IMG/VR virus record: IMGVR_UViG_3300006192_000016
Span: 1 to 37,470 of that record
Length of the DNA stretch: 37,470 bases
Source of the DNA: a virus
Reading direction: 5' to 3' (one strand)
Numbering within the stretch: position 1 is the stretch's first letter; each line of letters starts with the position of its first letter. The translations under genes were made by a program, and so were the position numbers. The notes beneath the pieces were generated by a model. That model worked only from the letters and a program-made list of their open reading frames with translations, was not told the origin of the DNA and did not search any database. Of this stretch, positions 24,802 through 32,635 are shown piece after piece.

Positions 24802-26288
24802 AGCATGTCCTCCATCGCTTCTCGTTCTTTTTGGCGCTTGCGGGCAAGGCGTTTGAGTCGCTGGAACAGCCATTCTTGGGTGTCCCGTTTCTCTTTGAGG
24901 CGAACTACCACTTTCTCGTCCGCCGTGCCTTTCGCCACCAGGTGATAGAGCAACACCTGCCTCGTCTGGCCCTGGCGGTGCAAGCGACCGATCACCTGCT
25001 GGTATGTCTCGAGGCTCCAAGGGATGTCGTAGAAGATCATCACCCGCCCGCCCTTTTGCAGGTTGAGGCCATGTCCTGCGCTCTGCGGGTGGACCAGTAG
25101 CTTCTTGATCTTGCCCTTGTTCCATGGTGTCACGGCATCTCCAGACTTGTCCATGGCGACGGCATCTGGGAACCGGGCCAGCAGGCGCTCCAATGTCGGC
25201 TTGAAGTGATAGACGATCATCACATTCTCCCCATCCAGTTGCTCCAGTAGGGCCTCCAGAGCGTCCATCTTGTGGTCGTGCAGCTGGTGGGCCGTGCGGT
25301 TGAGCTTTGGTTTGCCATTCACCAGCTCTCGTTCTGAGTGGTAGATGAACCCGGACGCCATCTGCAGCAGCTTGCTTGCCAGGGTGGCGGCCGTCTCAGC
25401 CTCGATGACCAGCGATTCGCCATCCTCTTGAATAACCTCTGTCAGGAAGTCCTCTTCCATCGCATTGTAGCGGCTCATCTCAGCGTCAGAGAGGTAGACA
25501 GGGCTTTCGATGTGTTGCGGCTGTTTCATGTCCAGGTAGTCTTCCGCCTTCATGACAAGGCAGATGTCCTGGATCTTGGACGTGATCTCCTCCTTGGCCC
25601 CTGGGCGCAGGTCCCACTTCATCGACCAGCGGTTCTGGGTGAAATACTTTTCCCGGTAGCTGGTGACTGTCTTGCCGAGTCGTTCGCCCTGATCGAGCAG
25701 GTAGATCTGGGCGAACAGGTGCAGATATGACTCGGCCGCCGGTGTGGCGGTCAGTTGAACCATGCGCTTCATATATTTGCGGACATTCTTGAGCGCCTTG
25801 AACCGCTTGGTTGTGTGGTCCTTGAACGCAGAGCTCTCGTCGATGATCACCATGTCGTATGGCCATTTGGTGCGCCACTGGTCCACCAGCCACTCCACGT
25901 TCTCCCGGTTGATGATGTGGATGGCGGCCTTGGACTTGATGGCCTGAGCCCGGGTCTTGGCGTCCCCTGTCAGCACCTGATAGTTCATGCAGCAGGTGTG
26001 CTCCCACACGCTGAACTCGTCGGGCCAGGTCTTGTTGGCCACCTTCAGCGGGGCGATGATCAGCACCTTGTTCACTTCGCCGTTCATCAAGAACTCGGCC
26101 GCTGCCGTCATGGCGGTGACCGTCTTGCCCAAGCCCAGGTCAACGAACAGGGCACAGAACGGGTTGTCGCGGATGAACTGCAGGGCCGTGTGCTGGTAGG
26201 CATGCATGTCGCTCTCGACACGCTCGACGTTTTTGCGGCGGGAAGCCCGCCACTTGTCAAAAGAAGTCCAGATCTGATTTCGCATCAT
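24798..26288 (-). CDS. SNF2/DEAD-like helicase of the replication module
   Basis: This 496-residue superfamily 2 helicase has motif I DLGLGKT (50-56), motif II IIDESS (D-E-S-S), motif III LTATP, and motif VI QQVIGRLHRQGQ, all in the SNF2 order. It probably remodels DNA during replication or recombination. The start is uncertain: ATG 26288 overlaps the VRR-NUC gene by 32 bp and has no clear ribosome site, while ATG 26207 (MHAYQHTALQF) better matches typical family starts. The C-terminus is basic (RLKRLARKRQKERE). Pairing with DUF2800, DUF2815, PolA and VRR-NUC genes is a recurrent phage replication module. Confidence 0.9.
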   Translation of the reverse strand: MMRNQIWTSFDKWRASRRKNVERVESDMHAYQHTALQFIRDNPFCALFVDLGLGKTVTAMTAAAEFLMNGEVNKVLIIAPLKVANKTWPDEFSVWEHTCCMNYQVLTGDAKTRAQAIKSKAAIHIINRENVEWLVDQWRTKWPYDMVIIDESSAFKDHTTKRFKALKNVRKYMKRMVQLTATPAAESYLHLFAQIYLLDQGERLGKTVTSYREKYFTQNRWSMKWDLRPGAKEEITSKIQDICLVMKAEDYLDMKQPQHIESPVYLSDAEMSRYNAMEEDFLTEVIQEDGESLVIEAETAATLASKLLQMASGFIYHSERELVNGKPKLNRTAHQLHDHKMDALEALLEQLDGENVMIVYHFKPTLERLLARFPDAVAMDKSGDAVTPWNKGKIKKLLVHPQSAGHGLNLQKGGRVMIFYDIPWSLETYQQVIGRLHRQGQTRQVLLYHLVAKGTADEKVVVRLKEKRDTQEWLFQRLKRLARKRQKEREAMEDML

Positions 26289-26544
26289 CGAAATTGTCCC
26301 ATACTCGAACTATTGCGCCGTGTGCCCGCATCTCTTTGTGTCGAAGGAGCTGCTGCGGGGTGGGTATCTCTCCGGGGCGCTTGATCTCCCCGAACAGGTG
26401 GACGCCTTTTCTGATAAACAGGCGGTCTGGTACCGCCCGTTTACCTGGTGAGGTGAACTTGGCCACCCACCAGCCCGTCGCTTCCGCCCATTCCCGAATG
26501 TCCTTTTCAACCTTCGACTCTCGAATGACAGGTGGTTTGGCCAT
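26257..26544 (-). CDS. VRR-NUC domain nuclease
   Basis: This 95-residue protein is a stand-alone VRR-NUC nuclease of the PD-(D/E)xK fold. Catalytic elements are KRAVPDRLF (Asp), GEIKRPG (Glu and Lys), and PTPQQLLRHKEMRAHGA, followed by a VRVWDN strand. Phage VRR-NUC proteins are thought to cut branched DNA such as Holliday junctions. The ATG at 26544 follows AAGGA, and the frame overlaps the helicase gene. It begins 3 bp after the end of the polymerase C-half gene. Confidence 0.92.
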   Translation of the reverse strand: MAKPPVIRESKVEKDIREWAEATGWWVAKFTSPGKRAVPDRLFIRKGVHLFGEIKRPGEIPTPQQLLRHKEMRAHGAIVRVWDNFDDAKSDLDFF

Positions 26545-26546
26545 GG

Positions 26547-27365
26547 TTAATCCTTGCGATAGTGTGATCCGACAAAGCCTGCCGCTCCGAGAGGTAACCC
26601 TGGCGCCCAGCTGATCGGAGCTGTCATGCAGCGATGGACGAAAGCCAAGGCCTGCTCATCGTCCGCCTCTTCGTCAACCTCGTTCACCAGTTCGTCGTGG
26701 ATGTGCATCACGGTCTCAATGTCCCAGGGGAGGTGCTCATGGCTCAAACCGTGCTTGTCTACACGGGACATGCCGATCGCCAGGACATCACGGGCGACGG
26801 CCTGGACAATGTTCTCAACCAGTTTGCCGCCGTGGGAGTAGACCCTGACCCAGCCATTGCCTTGCATCGGCTTGGACATGTAGCTGAAATTGGCCTTTGT
26901 GTACTCCTCCCCATCTTTCCCTTTCATGGTGCGCTGTTCCATCTTCGGGTCGAAGTAGTAGAGCCGGCGCCCGGACGGGAGCTTGATGCACAGGAATGGC
27001 TTGCGATATTCGATAGTCAGCGGCAGCTCGTAATCCGGTCCGTCGTCGCAGCGGCGGATGACCTTCACATCCTGCTTTGTGCTCAGGCAGCGCTTCACGG
27101 CATTCTCCAAGGCATACCAGGTCTGCACTATCTCCGGGCACAGCTCGCGAAATGCCTGCACGGATGAATGGGCCTCCTCCTTGGTCATGAAGACGCCCAT
27201 GTTCTCGCCGTAGGCCCACAGGCCGGTCTTCTTGCCGTCATCCATGAGGTCCCCACCACCTAATCGGTAGCCGCAGTTGTGCGCCACTGCGACTTCACCT
27301 TCGCTGTTTCGGACCATGAATCGGTTGCGGGGCCCCGCGTTTATGATGTCGTAGACTTTAGTCAT
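26547..27365 (-). CDS. Family A DNA polymerase, C-terminal half, preceded by C-intein
   Basis: This 272-residue protein starts at ATG 27365 (10 bases after GGGAG). Its first 30 residues are a C-terminal intein half: block F VYDIINAGPRNRFMV and block G VAHN, ending before Cys31. From CGYRLGGG on, the sequence is polymerase: the rest of motif B and motif C (HIHDE, residues 221-225). It cannot act alone, because motif A and half of motif B are on the other gene. Trans-splicing with the N-half should give about 698 residues. Its start overlaps the GIY-YIG gene end by 8 bp. The gene in which the split lies is identified by motifs A, B and C; splicing itself is inferred. Confidence 0.92.
   Translation of the reverse strand: MTKVYDIINAGPRNRFMVRNSEGEVAVAHNCGYRLGGGDLMDDGKKTGLWAYGENMGVFMTKEEAHSSVQAFRELCPEIVQTWYALENAVKRCLSTKQDVKVIRRCDDGPDYELPLTIEYRKPFLCIKLPSGRRLYYFDPKMEQRTMKGKDGEEYTKANFSYMSKPMQGNGWVRVYSHGGKLVENIVQAVARDVLAIGMSRVDKHGLSHEHLPWDIETVMHIHDELVNEVDEEADDEQALAFVHRCMTAPISWAPGLPLGAAGFVGSHYRKD
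27276..27365 (-). other. C-terminal half of a split intein
   Basis: Thirty codons encode block F (VYDIINAGPRNRFMV) and block G (VAVAHN), with the conserved penultimate His and last Asn, followed by Cys as the first residue of the C-extein. It starts with its own ATG and ribosome site. Length agrees with known split inteins (about 30-40 residues). Confidence 0.93.
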
Positions 27366-28167
27366 TGGTTACAAACTCCCAGTCGGGTGATGGCGGGTAC
27401 GGCGCTTTGCCATTCAATCGGCGCGACATGGTGGCAATGCTGACCCCATGTTTTTTACTAGCAGAAGTGAGTGAGTCAAAAACCTCACCTGTCGGCTTAT
27501 GCCTGACTCTCTTTTTAGTTTGCTCGGCCACCTTGGCTTGCGCGGCTCTTGTCATTGCTAGAAATGCCGGGTCTGCCATCTTGGCGATCATACGGGCTCT
27601 AGATTTTTCCCTGAACTCAGGTGTCCTCGTCGCTTTAGCCGCCGCTTCTTTTCGCCGCGCCTCAATGTCCGGGTCCGCCCGCAAACGACGCATTGATTTC
27701 GTGCCTGAAGATCGCAATATCGCAGACCCCTCTTCGGTCTTCGCCCATTTGCGCCACGCTTTGAGTGCCTTCTCACGATAAACAGGATCTGTGAATTCAG
27801 ACCCGGCATCGGGCCTACTAGCCCCGAGAAGAGGCGTATCAACCGGCGCTAGTTTGTTGAAAGTCTTAACGCCTTGGCGTCGATACATATCAAGGATCGC
27901 TTGTTCCATGCGGGTTAAATCGTCTGTGGATGAACACCGTGCGATCATTGCGAACTCGAAGGCGTCCTCTCCGTGCTTATTGAACGAGCTCTGCAAATGT
28001 TTGTTGCAGTGATTTCCTTTGCGTAGGAATTTCCTGTGATCAGTTACCCGCTGCCCGACATTAACGGACTGCCCTATGTAGACAGCCCCAGTTCTCGTGT
28101 TTTTAATCCGGTAGATGCCGGCTCGCCCATCCGAATACGGAACCCACGTCTGCGCTTTCTGCTTCAT
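27358..28167 (-). CDS. Free-standing GIY-YIG homing endonuclease between polymerase halves
   Basis: This 269-residue protein starts at ATG 28167, after GGGGA, overlapping the N-half gene by 65 bp; its stop overlaps the C-half start by 8 bp. The nuclease domain has GIY (17-19), YIG (30-32), a downstream Arg/His region and a catalytic Glu (in RMEQAIL). The middle has two or three NUMOD-like segments (DPVYREKALKAWRKW; TPEFREKSRARM), and the C-terminus is a NUMOD1-type HTH (ASKKHGVSIATMSRRLNG), as in Seg-type phage enzymes. It should cut intein-free polymerase genes and drive spread of the whole insertion. It is not fused to the intein, unlike normal homing inteins. Confidence 0.92.
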   Translation of the reverse strand: MKQKAQTWVPYSDGRAGIYRIKNTRTGAVYIGQSVNVGQRVTDHRKFLRKGNHCNKHLQSSFNKHGEDAFEFAMIARCSSTDDLTRMEQAILDMYRRQGVKTFNKLAPVDTPLLGASRPDAGSEFTDPVYREKALKAWRKWAKTEEGSAILRSSGTKSMRRLRADPDIEARRKEAAAKATRTPEFREKSRARMIAKMADPAFLAMTRAAQAKVAEQTKKRVRHKPTGEVFDSLTSASKKHGVSIATMSRRLNGKAPYPPSPDWEFVTND

Positions 28168-29734
28168 GCCAATTTTCCCCGTCGAAAAACTTATGATCAG
28201 GTGTGCATTCGACGCCGTTGAAGTCCATAGTCTCCTTGTCGCCCATGTACTGGACGCCGCCGTGTGCAACCCACTCCTCTCCGTCCCAGAGCAGATCGTC
28301 ATCGGCGACGTCTACTATGGGCACCCAGCCACGGTTTGTCAAAACCTCGACGCTCGGCGCTAGGCATCCTAGAGTAGCAGGTTTTGCTTTGCTTCGGTGA
28401 GGTTTTGTTTCTCCATAGGGGAGATTTAGCCATTCGCCAGCGAACGCTCGGTACAAGTCTTTTCCGGACTTCAGGGTGTCCATGAACCATTTGCAGTTGG
28501 TGATCCAGCCGATTACTACCGATTCAATGGATGACAGGTCACACACCACGAACTTCTTACCTTCGCCGGGGACGAACGCTGAGCGGATGCACCCTGTTAG
28601 TGTGTCCATCGGTTCACCGTTCAGCAGCTGCAGACCGGACAGGTCCCCTGCGCGGATCATCTCGTTGGCCCAGCTGAGGGGGGTTACGTCCTCGAGCGCC
28701 TTCGGCGTGCGCGGCAGGTTCTGTGTCTGGATCCGGCGACCCGCCCAGCGGCCTGTGCGTGATGCACCGTGGAACTGCAGGGAGAAGCGGAACCGGCCAT
28801 CTTCACCGGACGCGTCCAGCATGGTCTGGTACTTGGCCAGGCTGCTCTTGTTGGAGTTCTGGCGCATGCGCAGCACGTTTACCGCGACCGGCTCGATGCC
28901 GTTATGGTCGGCCTCACGGATCACCTTCTTCACGGTGTCCGCCCGCAGGTCTTGGAACGGGTAGCCGTTGGCCTGCAGCCACGGGAGCAACTGCGGGGTT
29001 GACCCGGGGTTCGCACAGCCGGTGATCCGCTTCATCTGGGCAATGATGGCCGGCTTGCGCCGTTCCGCCAGGGCGAGCGCCTGCTTGGCGAAGTGCGTGT
29101 CGATCTGCACACCACGGTCATTGATGCGTTGGTCGATGGCGTACATGTGCCACTCGCGCTCGGGAATAGGGTATTTGTCGCTGTCCAGCTTCGCCTTGAT
29201 GGCCATCTCGGATACCACGTCCTGCCGGTTGTATCCGCCGAAACTGCTCCACTCTTCCGGGTTGGTCAACGCGTCAAGCCAGCGGCAAGGCTGGTTCTTA
29301 GTCGGTTTCTTTGGCTTGCAGAACATCTGGATCAGCTTCTTGCCCTCATCCAGTTTCAGTTTGTCCTGCGGCAGGCCCATCGCCTTGCCGATCATCGCGA
29401 GGTCTCCAGAGAAACCCATCATGTAGGCCAATATCATGGTGCAGCGCCAGCTCTCGTATGGCGTTTCGATACCCCACCGGCGCAGCGTCATGATGCGCTC
29501 GAACTGAGCGTTGAACGCCCACTTCACGACATCGGGATCAGCTAGTGCCTCTCGCAGCTCTGCTGGTGGGCGTTTGCTCTCGGTGATGTCCCAGTATTGG
29601 ACGCGGCCACCGTTAACCGACCATGCGGACATGATGATCTCGGTTGACGGGTCTGCAGAATAGCGGTCAAGTCCGTATTTTTTGAGGTCCACTTCGGAAC
29701 GGGATTCGAAGTCGAGGTTGATGAAGTCGGGCAT
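28103..29734 (-). CDS. Family A DNA polymerase, N-terminal half, followed by N-intein
   Basis: This 543-residue protein holds the 3'-5' exonuclease domain: motif I LDFES (D8, E10), motif II around FNAQFE, motif III YNRQDVV. It also holds polymerase motif A (CDLSSIE, Asp at about 399) and the first part of motif B (HRSKAKPATLG). At residue 457 it changes to an 87-residue intein half starting CLAPSVEVLTNRGWVPI and holding block B TPDH. Motif C is missing. The ATG at 29734 follows AGGA. Exonuclease, then polymerase, then intein order leaves no doubt that it is the front of one split polymerase gene. The HNH gene lies 16 bp upstream. Confidence 0.93.
   Translation of the reverse strand: MPDFINLDFESRSEVDLKKYGLDRYSADPSTEIIMSAWSVNGGRVQYWDITESKRPPAELREALADPDVVKWAFNAQFERIMTLRRWGIETPYESWRCTMILAYMMGFSGDLAMIGKAMGLPQDKLKLDEGKKLIQMFCKPKKPTKNQPCRWLDALTNPEEWSSFGGYNRQDVVSEMAIKAKLDSDKYPIPEREWHMYAIDQRINDRGVQIDTHFAKQALALAERRKPAIIAQMKRITGCANPGSTPQLLPWLQANGYPFQDLRADTVKKVIREADHNGIEPVAVNVLRMRQNSNKSSLAKYQTMLDASGEDGRFRFSLQFHGASRTGRWAGRRIQTQNLPRTPKALEDVTPLSWANEMIRAGDLSGLQLLNGEPMDTLTGCIRSAFVPGEGKKFVVCDLSSIESVVIGWITNCKWFMDTLKSGKDLYRAFAGEWLNLPYGETKPHRSKAKPATLGCLAPSVEVLTNRGWVPIVDVADDDLLWDGEEWVAHGGVQYMGDKETMDFNGVECTPDHKFFDGENWHEAESADVGSVFGWASRHLPD
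28106..28366 (-). other. N-terminal half of a split intein
   Basis: Eighty-seven codons, from Cys1 (28366) to the stop of the polymerase N-half. Block A is CLAPSVEVLTNRGWVPI. Block B is GVECTPDHKFF with the conserved T-x-x-H. With the C-half the total is 117 residues, the size of a mini-intein without endonuclease. The insertion follows PATLG in polymerase motif B. Confidence 0.93.
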
Positions 29735-29750
29735 TGTGGGTGTCCTATGG

Positions 29751-30482
29751 TTATTTGTTTTTGTATGCCTTCAGTTTTCTACAAAGAGCGGCCGGGCTTA
29801 TCCCAGCCTCACGTGCTATCTGCGCTTGGCTCTTTTTGCCTTTCAGGGCCTCTTGTATGACCAGTTCCCATTGCCAGTTTTTCAACTTTGCCGCTGGGTT
29901 GTTTTCACCGGACACACCGTTCTTGGCTACGGCCGTTGGGTCATCCCGCAGGGCAATAGCTTCTTCTAGCGTTGTTGTTGACCCAAGAAACTCTCGCTTT
30001 CCGGTTGCCCTGTTATACCGTCTGGCTCGGTATTTCTGAGTTTTTGCGTCAAAGCTGATGCCCTTTTCTCCGGTTTTGTTTTTTCGGTCCCTTTTGTTCA
30101 AGGCTTGCGCCTTGTACGTGGCCCACCGGCAGTTGTTTGGGGCGTAATCTCCGTCGTTATTTACCCTGTCCAATGTCATCCCTTCCGGCCTCTCGCCCAT
30201 ATCTCGCAAAAATGCTTGGAAGGACCTGTCCCATCTGGGACACACTTTTATTCCTCTCGCTCCATAGTTTTTATAACTTATGTGTTTTTCATTTTGACAC
30301 CGCGCTCTCATCGTTATCCACGTTGGGTACAAAGGGTGTGTCTTGTTGCCCCCTCCGTACTCACGCTCCCTCTCTACCTCCAAGGTTCCGTACTTCTTAA
30401 TGCGCCGATAGTGTTTCTGGCACATCCCTTTTGCGTGGATTTTGTCCGTGCATCCGTCTACTTCACACATCTCGATGTGCAT
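29751..30482 (-). CDS. HNH/AP2-type homing endonuclease
   Basis: This 243-residue protein has an N-terminal zinc-binding-like set (CEVDGC ... CQKHY), an HNH core (TLDRVNNDGDYAPNNCRWAT), an AP2-like DNA-binding segment (GISFDAKTQKYRARRYNRAT ... REFLG) and a C-terminal helix-turn-helix (SQAQIAREAGISPAALCRKL). Such phage enzymes are free-standing homing nucleases. The ATG at 30482 follows GGGGAG. It sits between the terminator of the DUF2815 gene and the polymerase N-half, so it may have its own promoter (a TATAGT hexamer lies at about 30525). Its target may be in or near the polymerase gene of related phages (inference). Confidence 0.88.
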   Translation of the reverse strand: MHIEMCEVDGCTDKIHAKGMCQKHYRRIKKYGTLEVEREREYGGGNKTHPLYPTWITMRARCQNEKHISYKNYGARGIKVCPRWDRSFQAFLRDMGERPEGMTLDRVNNDGDYAPNNCRWATYKAQALNKRDRKNKTGEKGISFDAKTQKYRARRYNRATGKREFLGSTTTLEEAIALRDDPTAVAKNGVSGENNPAAKLKNWQWELVIQEALKGKKSQAQIAREAGISPAALCRKLKAYKNK

Positions 30483-30540
30483 ACCGACTCCCCGTTTACC
30501 CGTGGCCCTTGTTCAACGCCTACTATAACCAGTGGTTGGG

Positions 30541-30569
30541 TAAAAATAAAGCCTGCGATTGCAGGCTTT
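30541..30569 (-). terminator. Rho-independent terminator after the ssDNA-binding gene
   Basis: Perfect 9-bp stem AAAGCCTGC/GCAGGCTTT with a 4-base loop. On the minus strand it is followed by ATTTTTA. It lies 20 bp after the DUF2815 stop and upstream of the HNH gene, which separates the two. Confidence 0.85.
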
Positions 30570-30589
30570 TACTATTTACTGTTTAGGCT

Positions 30590-31228
30590 TTACAGGTCAT
30601 CATCGTCGTCATCGGACGGCTTAGACTTCTTGCCGCTGGACTTCGGCGCTTCATCGTCGTCATCCCACAGCTCGTCATCGTCGATACGGCCTTCTCCGAA
30701 CTGCTCGCCGTCCGCACGGAACTTAACGGAAAGCAGGTTCGCGTTACATCTGCGACCGAAGCTATTATCTTGAAACCACGGTCGGATGATGATATCCACG
30801 TAGCAACCCGGATAGATAACATCGGCGATCTCATCGACCTCAAGCAGGTCACCGTTGCCATCGCGGACCTTCGGACGCTTGGTTTCACGGGCCGAAATGG
30901 TCCACATGCCCTCGCACTCTTCCTTGTCGCTGTCATCACCGTTCTTGATGAACAGCTTGTCCTTGGACACCTTGGCGTTTTTGTTGGCCTTCTTGAGGTC
31001 TTCGATAACCTCAAGGCAGGCTTCCTTGACTTCCAAGTGGGTGGACTTATCCGCAAGACCCAGGATGGAGAACTTCGGCTCACCGCCGTCATCCCCTGCA
31101 TAGGGTTTGTCCAGGTGCGGGTAGCTGGCACGGACGTTCAGGATCTTGATGATGCCGCCCTCGTAGAGAGCGCCGATCACTTCAGAGCCGTTTTTCAGTT
31201 TGCGGATAATCGCGGGGCCTTTTGCCAT
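30590..31228 (-). CDS. ssDNA-binding protein, DUF2815 family
   Basis: This 212-residue protein resembles the DUF2815 phage proteins, thought to bind single-stranded DNA like T7 gp2.5. Clues are the beta-rich core (IIKILNVRASYPHLDKPYAG; SVKFRADGEQFGEG), the GCYVDIIIRPWFQ strand and a strongly acidic C-terminus ending SKPSDDDDDDL. Acidic tails of this kind in SSB proteins recruit partner enzymes. The ATG at 31228 follows AAGGA. It is encoded between the DUF2800 nuclease and the polymerase and ends in a terminator. Identification is by recognition and context. Confidence 0.85.
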   Translation of the reverse strand: MAKGPAIIRKLKNGSEVIGALYEGGIIKILNVRASYPHLDKPYAGDDGGEPKFSILGLADKSTHLEVKEACLEVIEDLKKANKNAKVSKDKLFIKNGDDSDKEECEGMWTISARETKRPKVRDGNGDLLEVDEIADVIYPGCYVDIIIRPWFQDNSFGRRCNANLLSVKFRADGEQFGEGRIDDDELWDDDDEAPKSSGKKSKPSDDDDDDL

Positions 31229-31270
31229 TTTACTGTCCTTACCGTTTTATCGGTTTAATCGATCTACTTG

Positions 31271-32635
31271 TTACAGCTCGTCGTCTTCATCGTCGAACAT
31301 CCCCTCGTCATCCCAGAGGGTTTCTTCATACGCTTCCAACTCAGGGCGCTTGTCCGACAGGGGCACCAGTGTGGGTTTCCCAGCCGGCTTTCTCACATAC
31401 CGTTCCAGTGCCTCGTGGGCCACCTTCTTCGGTAATTTGAGCTCGTTCCGCAAAACCTCCTCCGCCTGGGTCGGCGACAAGATCTTGCGAGTGTAAATCT
31501 GGTCCTCTTCGAGACCGTAAAGGATCAACAGGTCGGCGGCCTTGGCCTCGTCTACATACTCGCGATTGGTGCGGGCCTCAACCAGCTTCATCCCCGGCAC
31601 CTTCTCGCCTTCCAAGGCTCGGCGCTCCAGGTTCTCATCCATGGTGCGCCACCACGACTCTACCAGGCGGCGGTATGGCCGCAGCTTGGCCAGTTGCTCT
31701 GTTGTAAATCTGCTCACGTCTGCGGGCCTCACTCTGTATTTGCCGCGGCCGATCCAGTCAGCGAACTCGTCCAGTTCTTCGCCGGTGTATTCCCGGCCAA
31801 TGTCCTTGAAGTTGCCCTCAATGAGAGCGTGCTGCAGTCTCGCCAGGGCAACACAATCGGACTTGACCTTGCACCACTGGCAGGCCTTCTCGCCGGGGCT
31901 CCTTGGGGCATTTGGCTGCCATGCGGCGGCGGCCCGTGCCTTGAGATAATCAGAGAACTCCAGTAATTCAGCCCTGCTGATCGTCCAGCTGTCGAAATGT
32001 CCGAGCCGTGGCTGGGCAATCCGCATCTCGATCACTTCGAAGTGATAGAGATGGTCGTACTTCAGGAAGAACCCGAGGGCATAAATCCGCGCCTGAGTAT
32101 TCCCCTCCGCAAACACCTGGATCCCTTTCCCATATTTCAGGTCGGTGATCACCAGTTTGCCCGGTTGGCACGCTGCGTGGTCAGCCGTTCCTGACTGGTT
32201 AGGGAGCGGTGTCAGCTCGCTGAAGAACACCCTGGTTTCGGTGTAATGCTCACCTGGTTCGAACATGCACCAGTCAACGTACTCTTGGACATAGTCCATC
32301 ATGACTTGGGTTACAGGTATCTCGAACCTAAAACCTCGCTCCTCAACGACCTGTACGGTGCCTAGGAGCTCTTTCGGCTTCCGGCCTGACCTCAGCCATG
32401 TCTCAGCGACGAAATGCGCCACCGTGCCTTCTGCGGCTTCTGGCGAGGTTCTGTCCTCTTCCATCATGTTCGCGATAAGGCTTCCGGCGCAGTGAAGCCA
32501 CATTGCTGAACCGGACGGTGAAAATACTGAGTGCCCTGATTTGTTTATTTCCTCGGCCAGTTTGGCTAAGGCTGTCTTGTCGGTGATAAGTCTGGCCTTT
32601 CGGCCAGACTTACGGATGCGAGGTGTGACCGTCAT
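31271..32635 (-). CDS. PD-(D/E)xK nuclease, DUF2800 family
   Basis: This 454-residue protein is a DUF2800 phage nuclease. Early features are SPSGSAMWLHCAGS and AAEGTVAHFVAE; the catalytic part includes GTADHA and VITDLKYGKG (Asp and D-x-K). Four cysteines, one in LHCAGS and three in CQWCKVKSDC, fit the C...CxxCx5C iron-sulfur layout of AddB/Cas4-type nucleases. It probably resects or processes DNA ends during recombination-dependent replication. The tail is acidic (MFDDEDDEL). The ATG at 32635 overlaps the upstream stop as TAATG. The next gene down is the ssDNA-binding protein, a logical partner. Confidence 0.88.
   Translation of the reverse strand: MTVTPRIRKSGRKARLITDKTALAKLAEEINKSGHSVFSPSGSAMWLHCAGSLIANMMEEDRTSPEAAEGTVAHFVAETWLRSGRKPKELLGTVQVVEERGFRFEIPVTQVMMDYVQEYVDWCMFEPGEHYTETRVFFSELTPLPNQSGTADHAACQPGKLVITDLKYGKGIQVFAEGNTQARIYALGFFLKYDHLYHFEVIEMRIAQPRLGHFDSWTISRAELLEFSDYLKARAAAAWQPNAPRSPGEKACQWCKVKSDCVALARLQHALIEGNFKDIGREYTGEELDEFADWIGRGKYRVRPADVSRFTTEQLAKLRPYRRLVESWWRTMDENLERRALEGEKVPGMKLVEARTNREYVDEAKAADLLILYGLEEDQIYTRKILSPTQAEEVLRNELKLPKKVAHEALERYVRKPAGKPTLVPLSDKRPELEAYEETLWDDEGMFDDEDDEL

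Noticed and set aside
24685-25125. 146-codon frame overlapping the helicase end
   Set aside because: Only the last 38 codons, beyond the helicase stop, are protein-like and have a ribosome site; the rest is a shadow of the helicase gene.
28103-29734. Group I intron in the polymerase gene
   Set aside because: The interruption encodes intein blocks continuous with the polymerase frame on both sides, and the halves have their own stop, start and ribosome site, so splicing must be at protein level.
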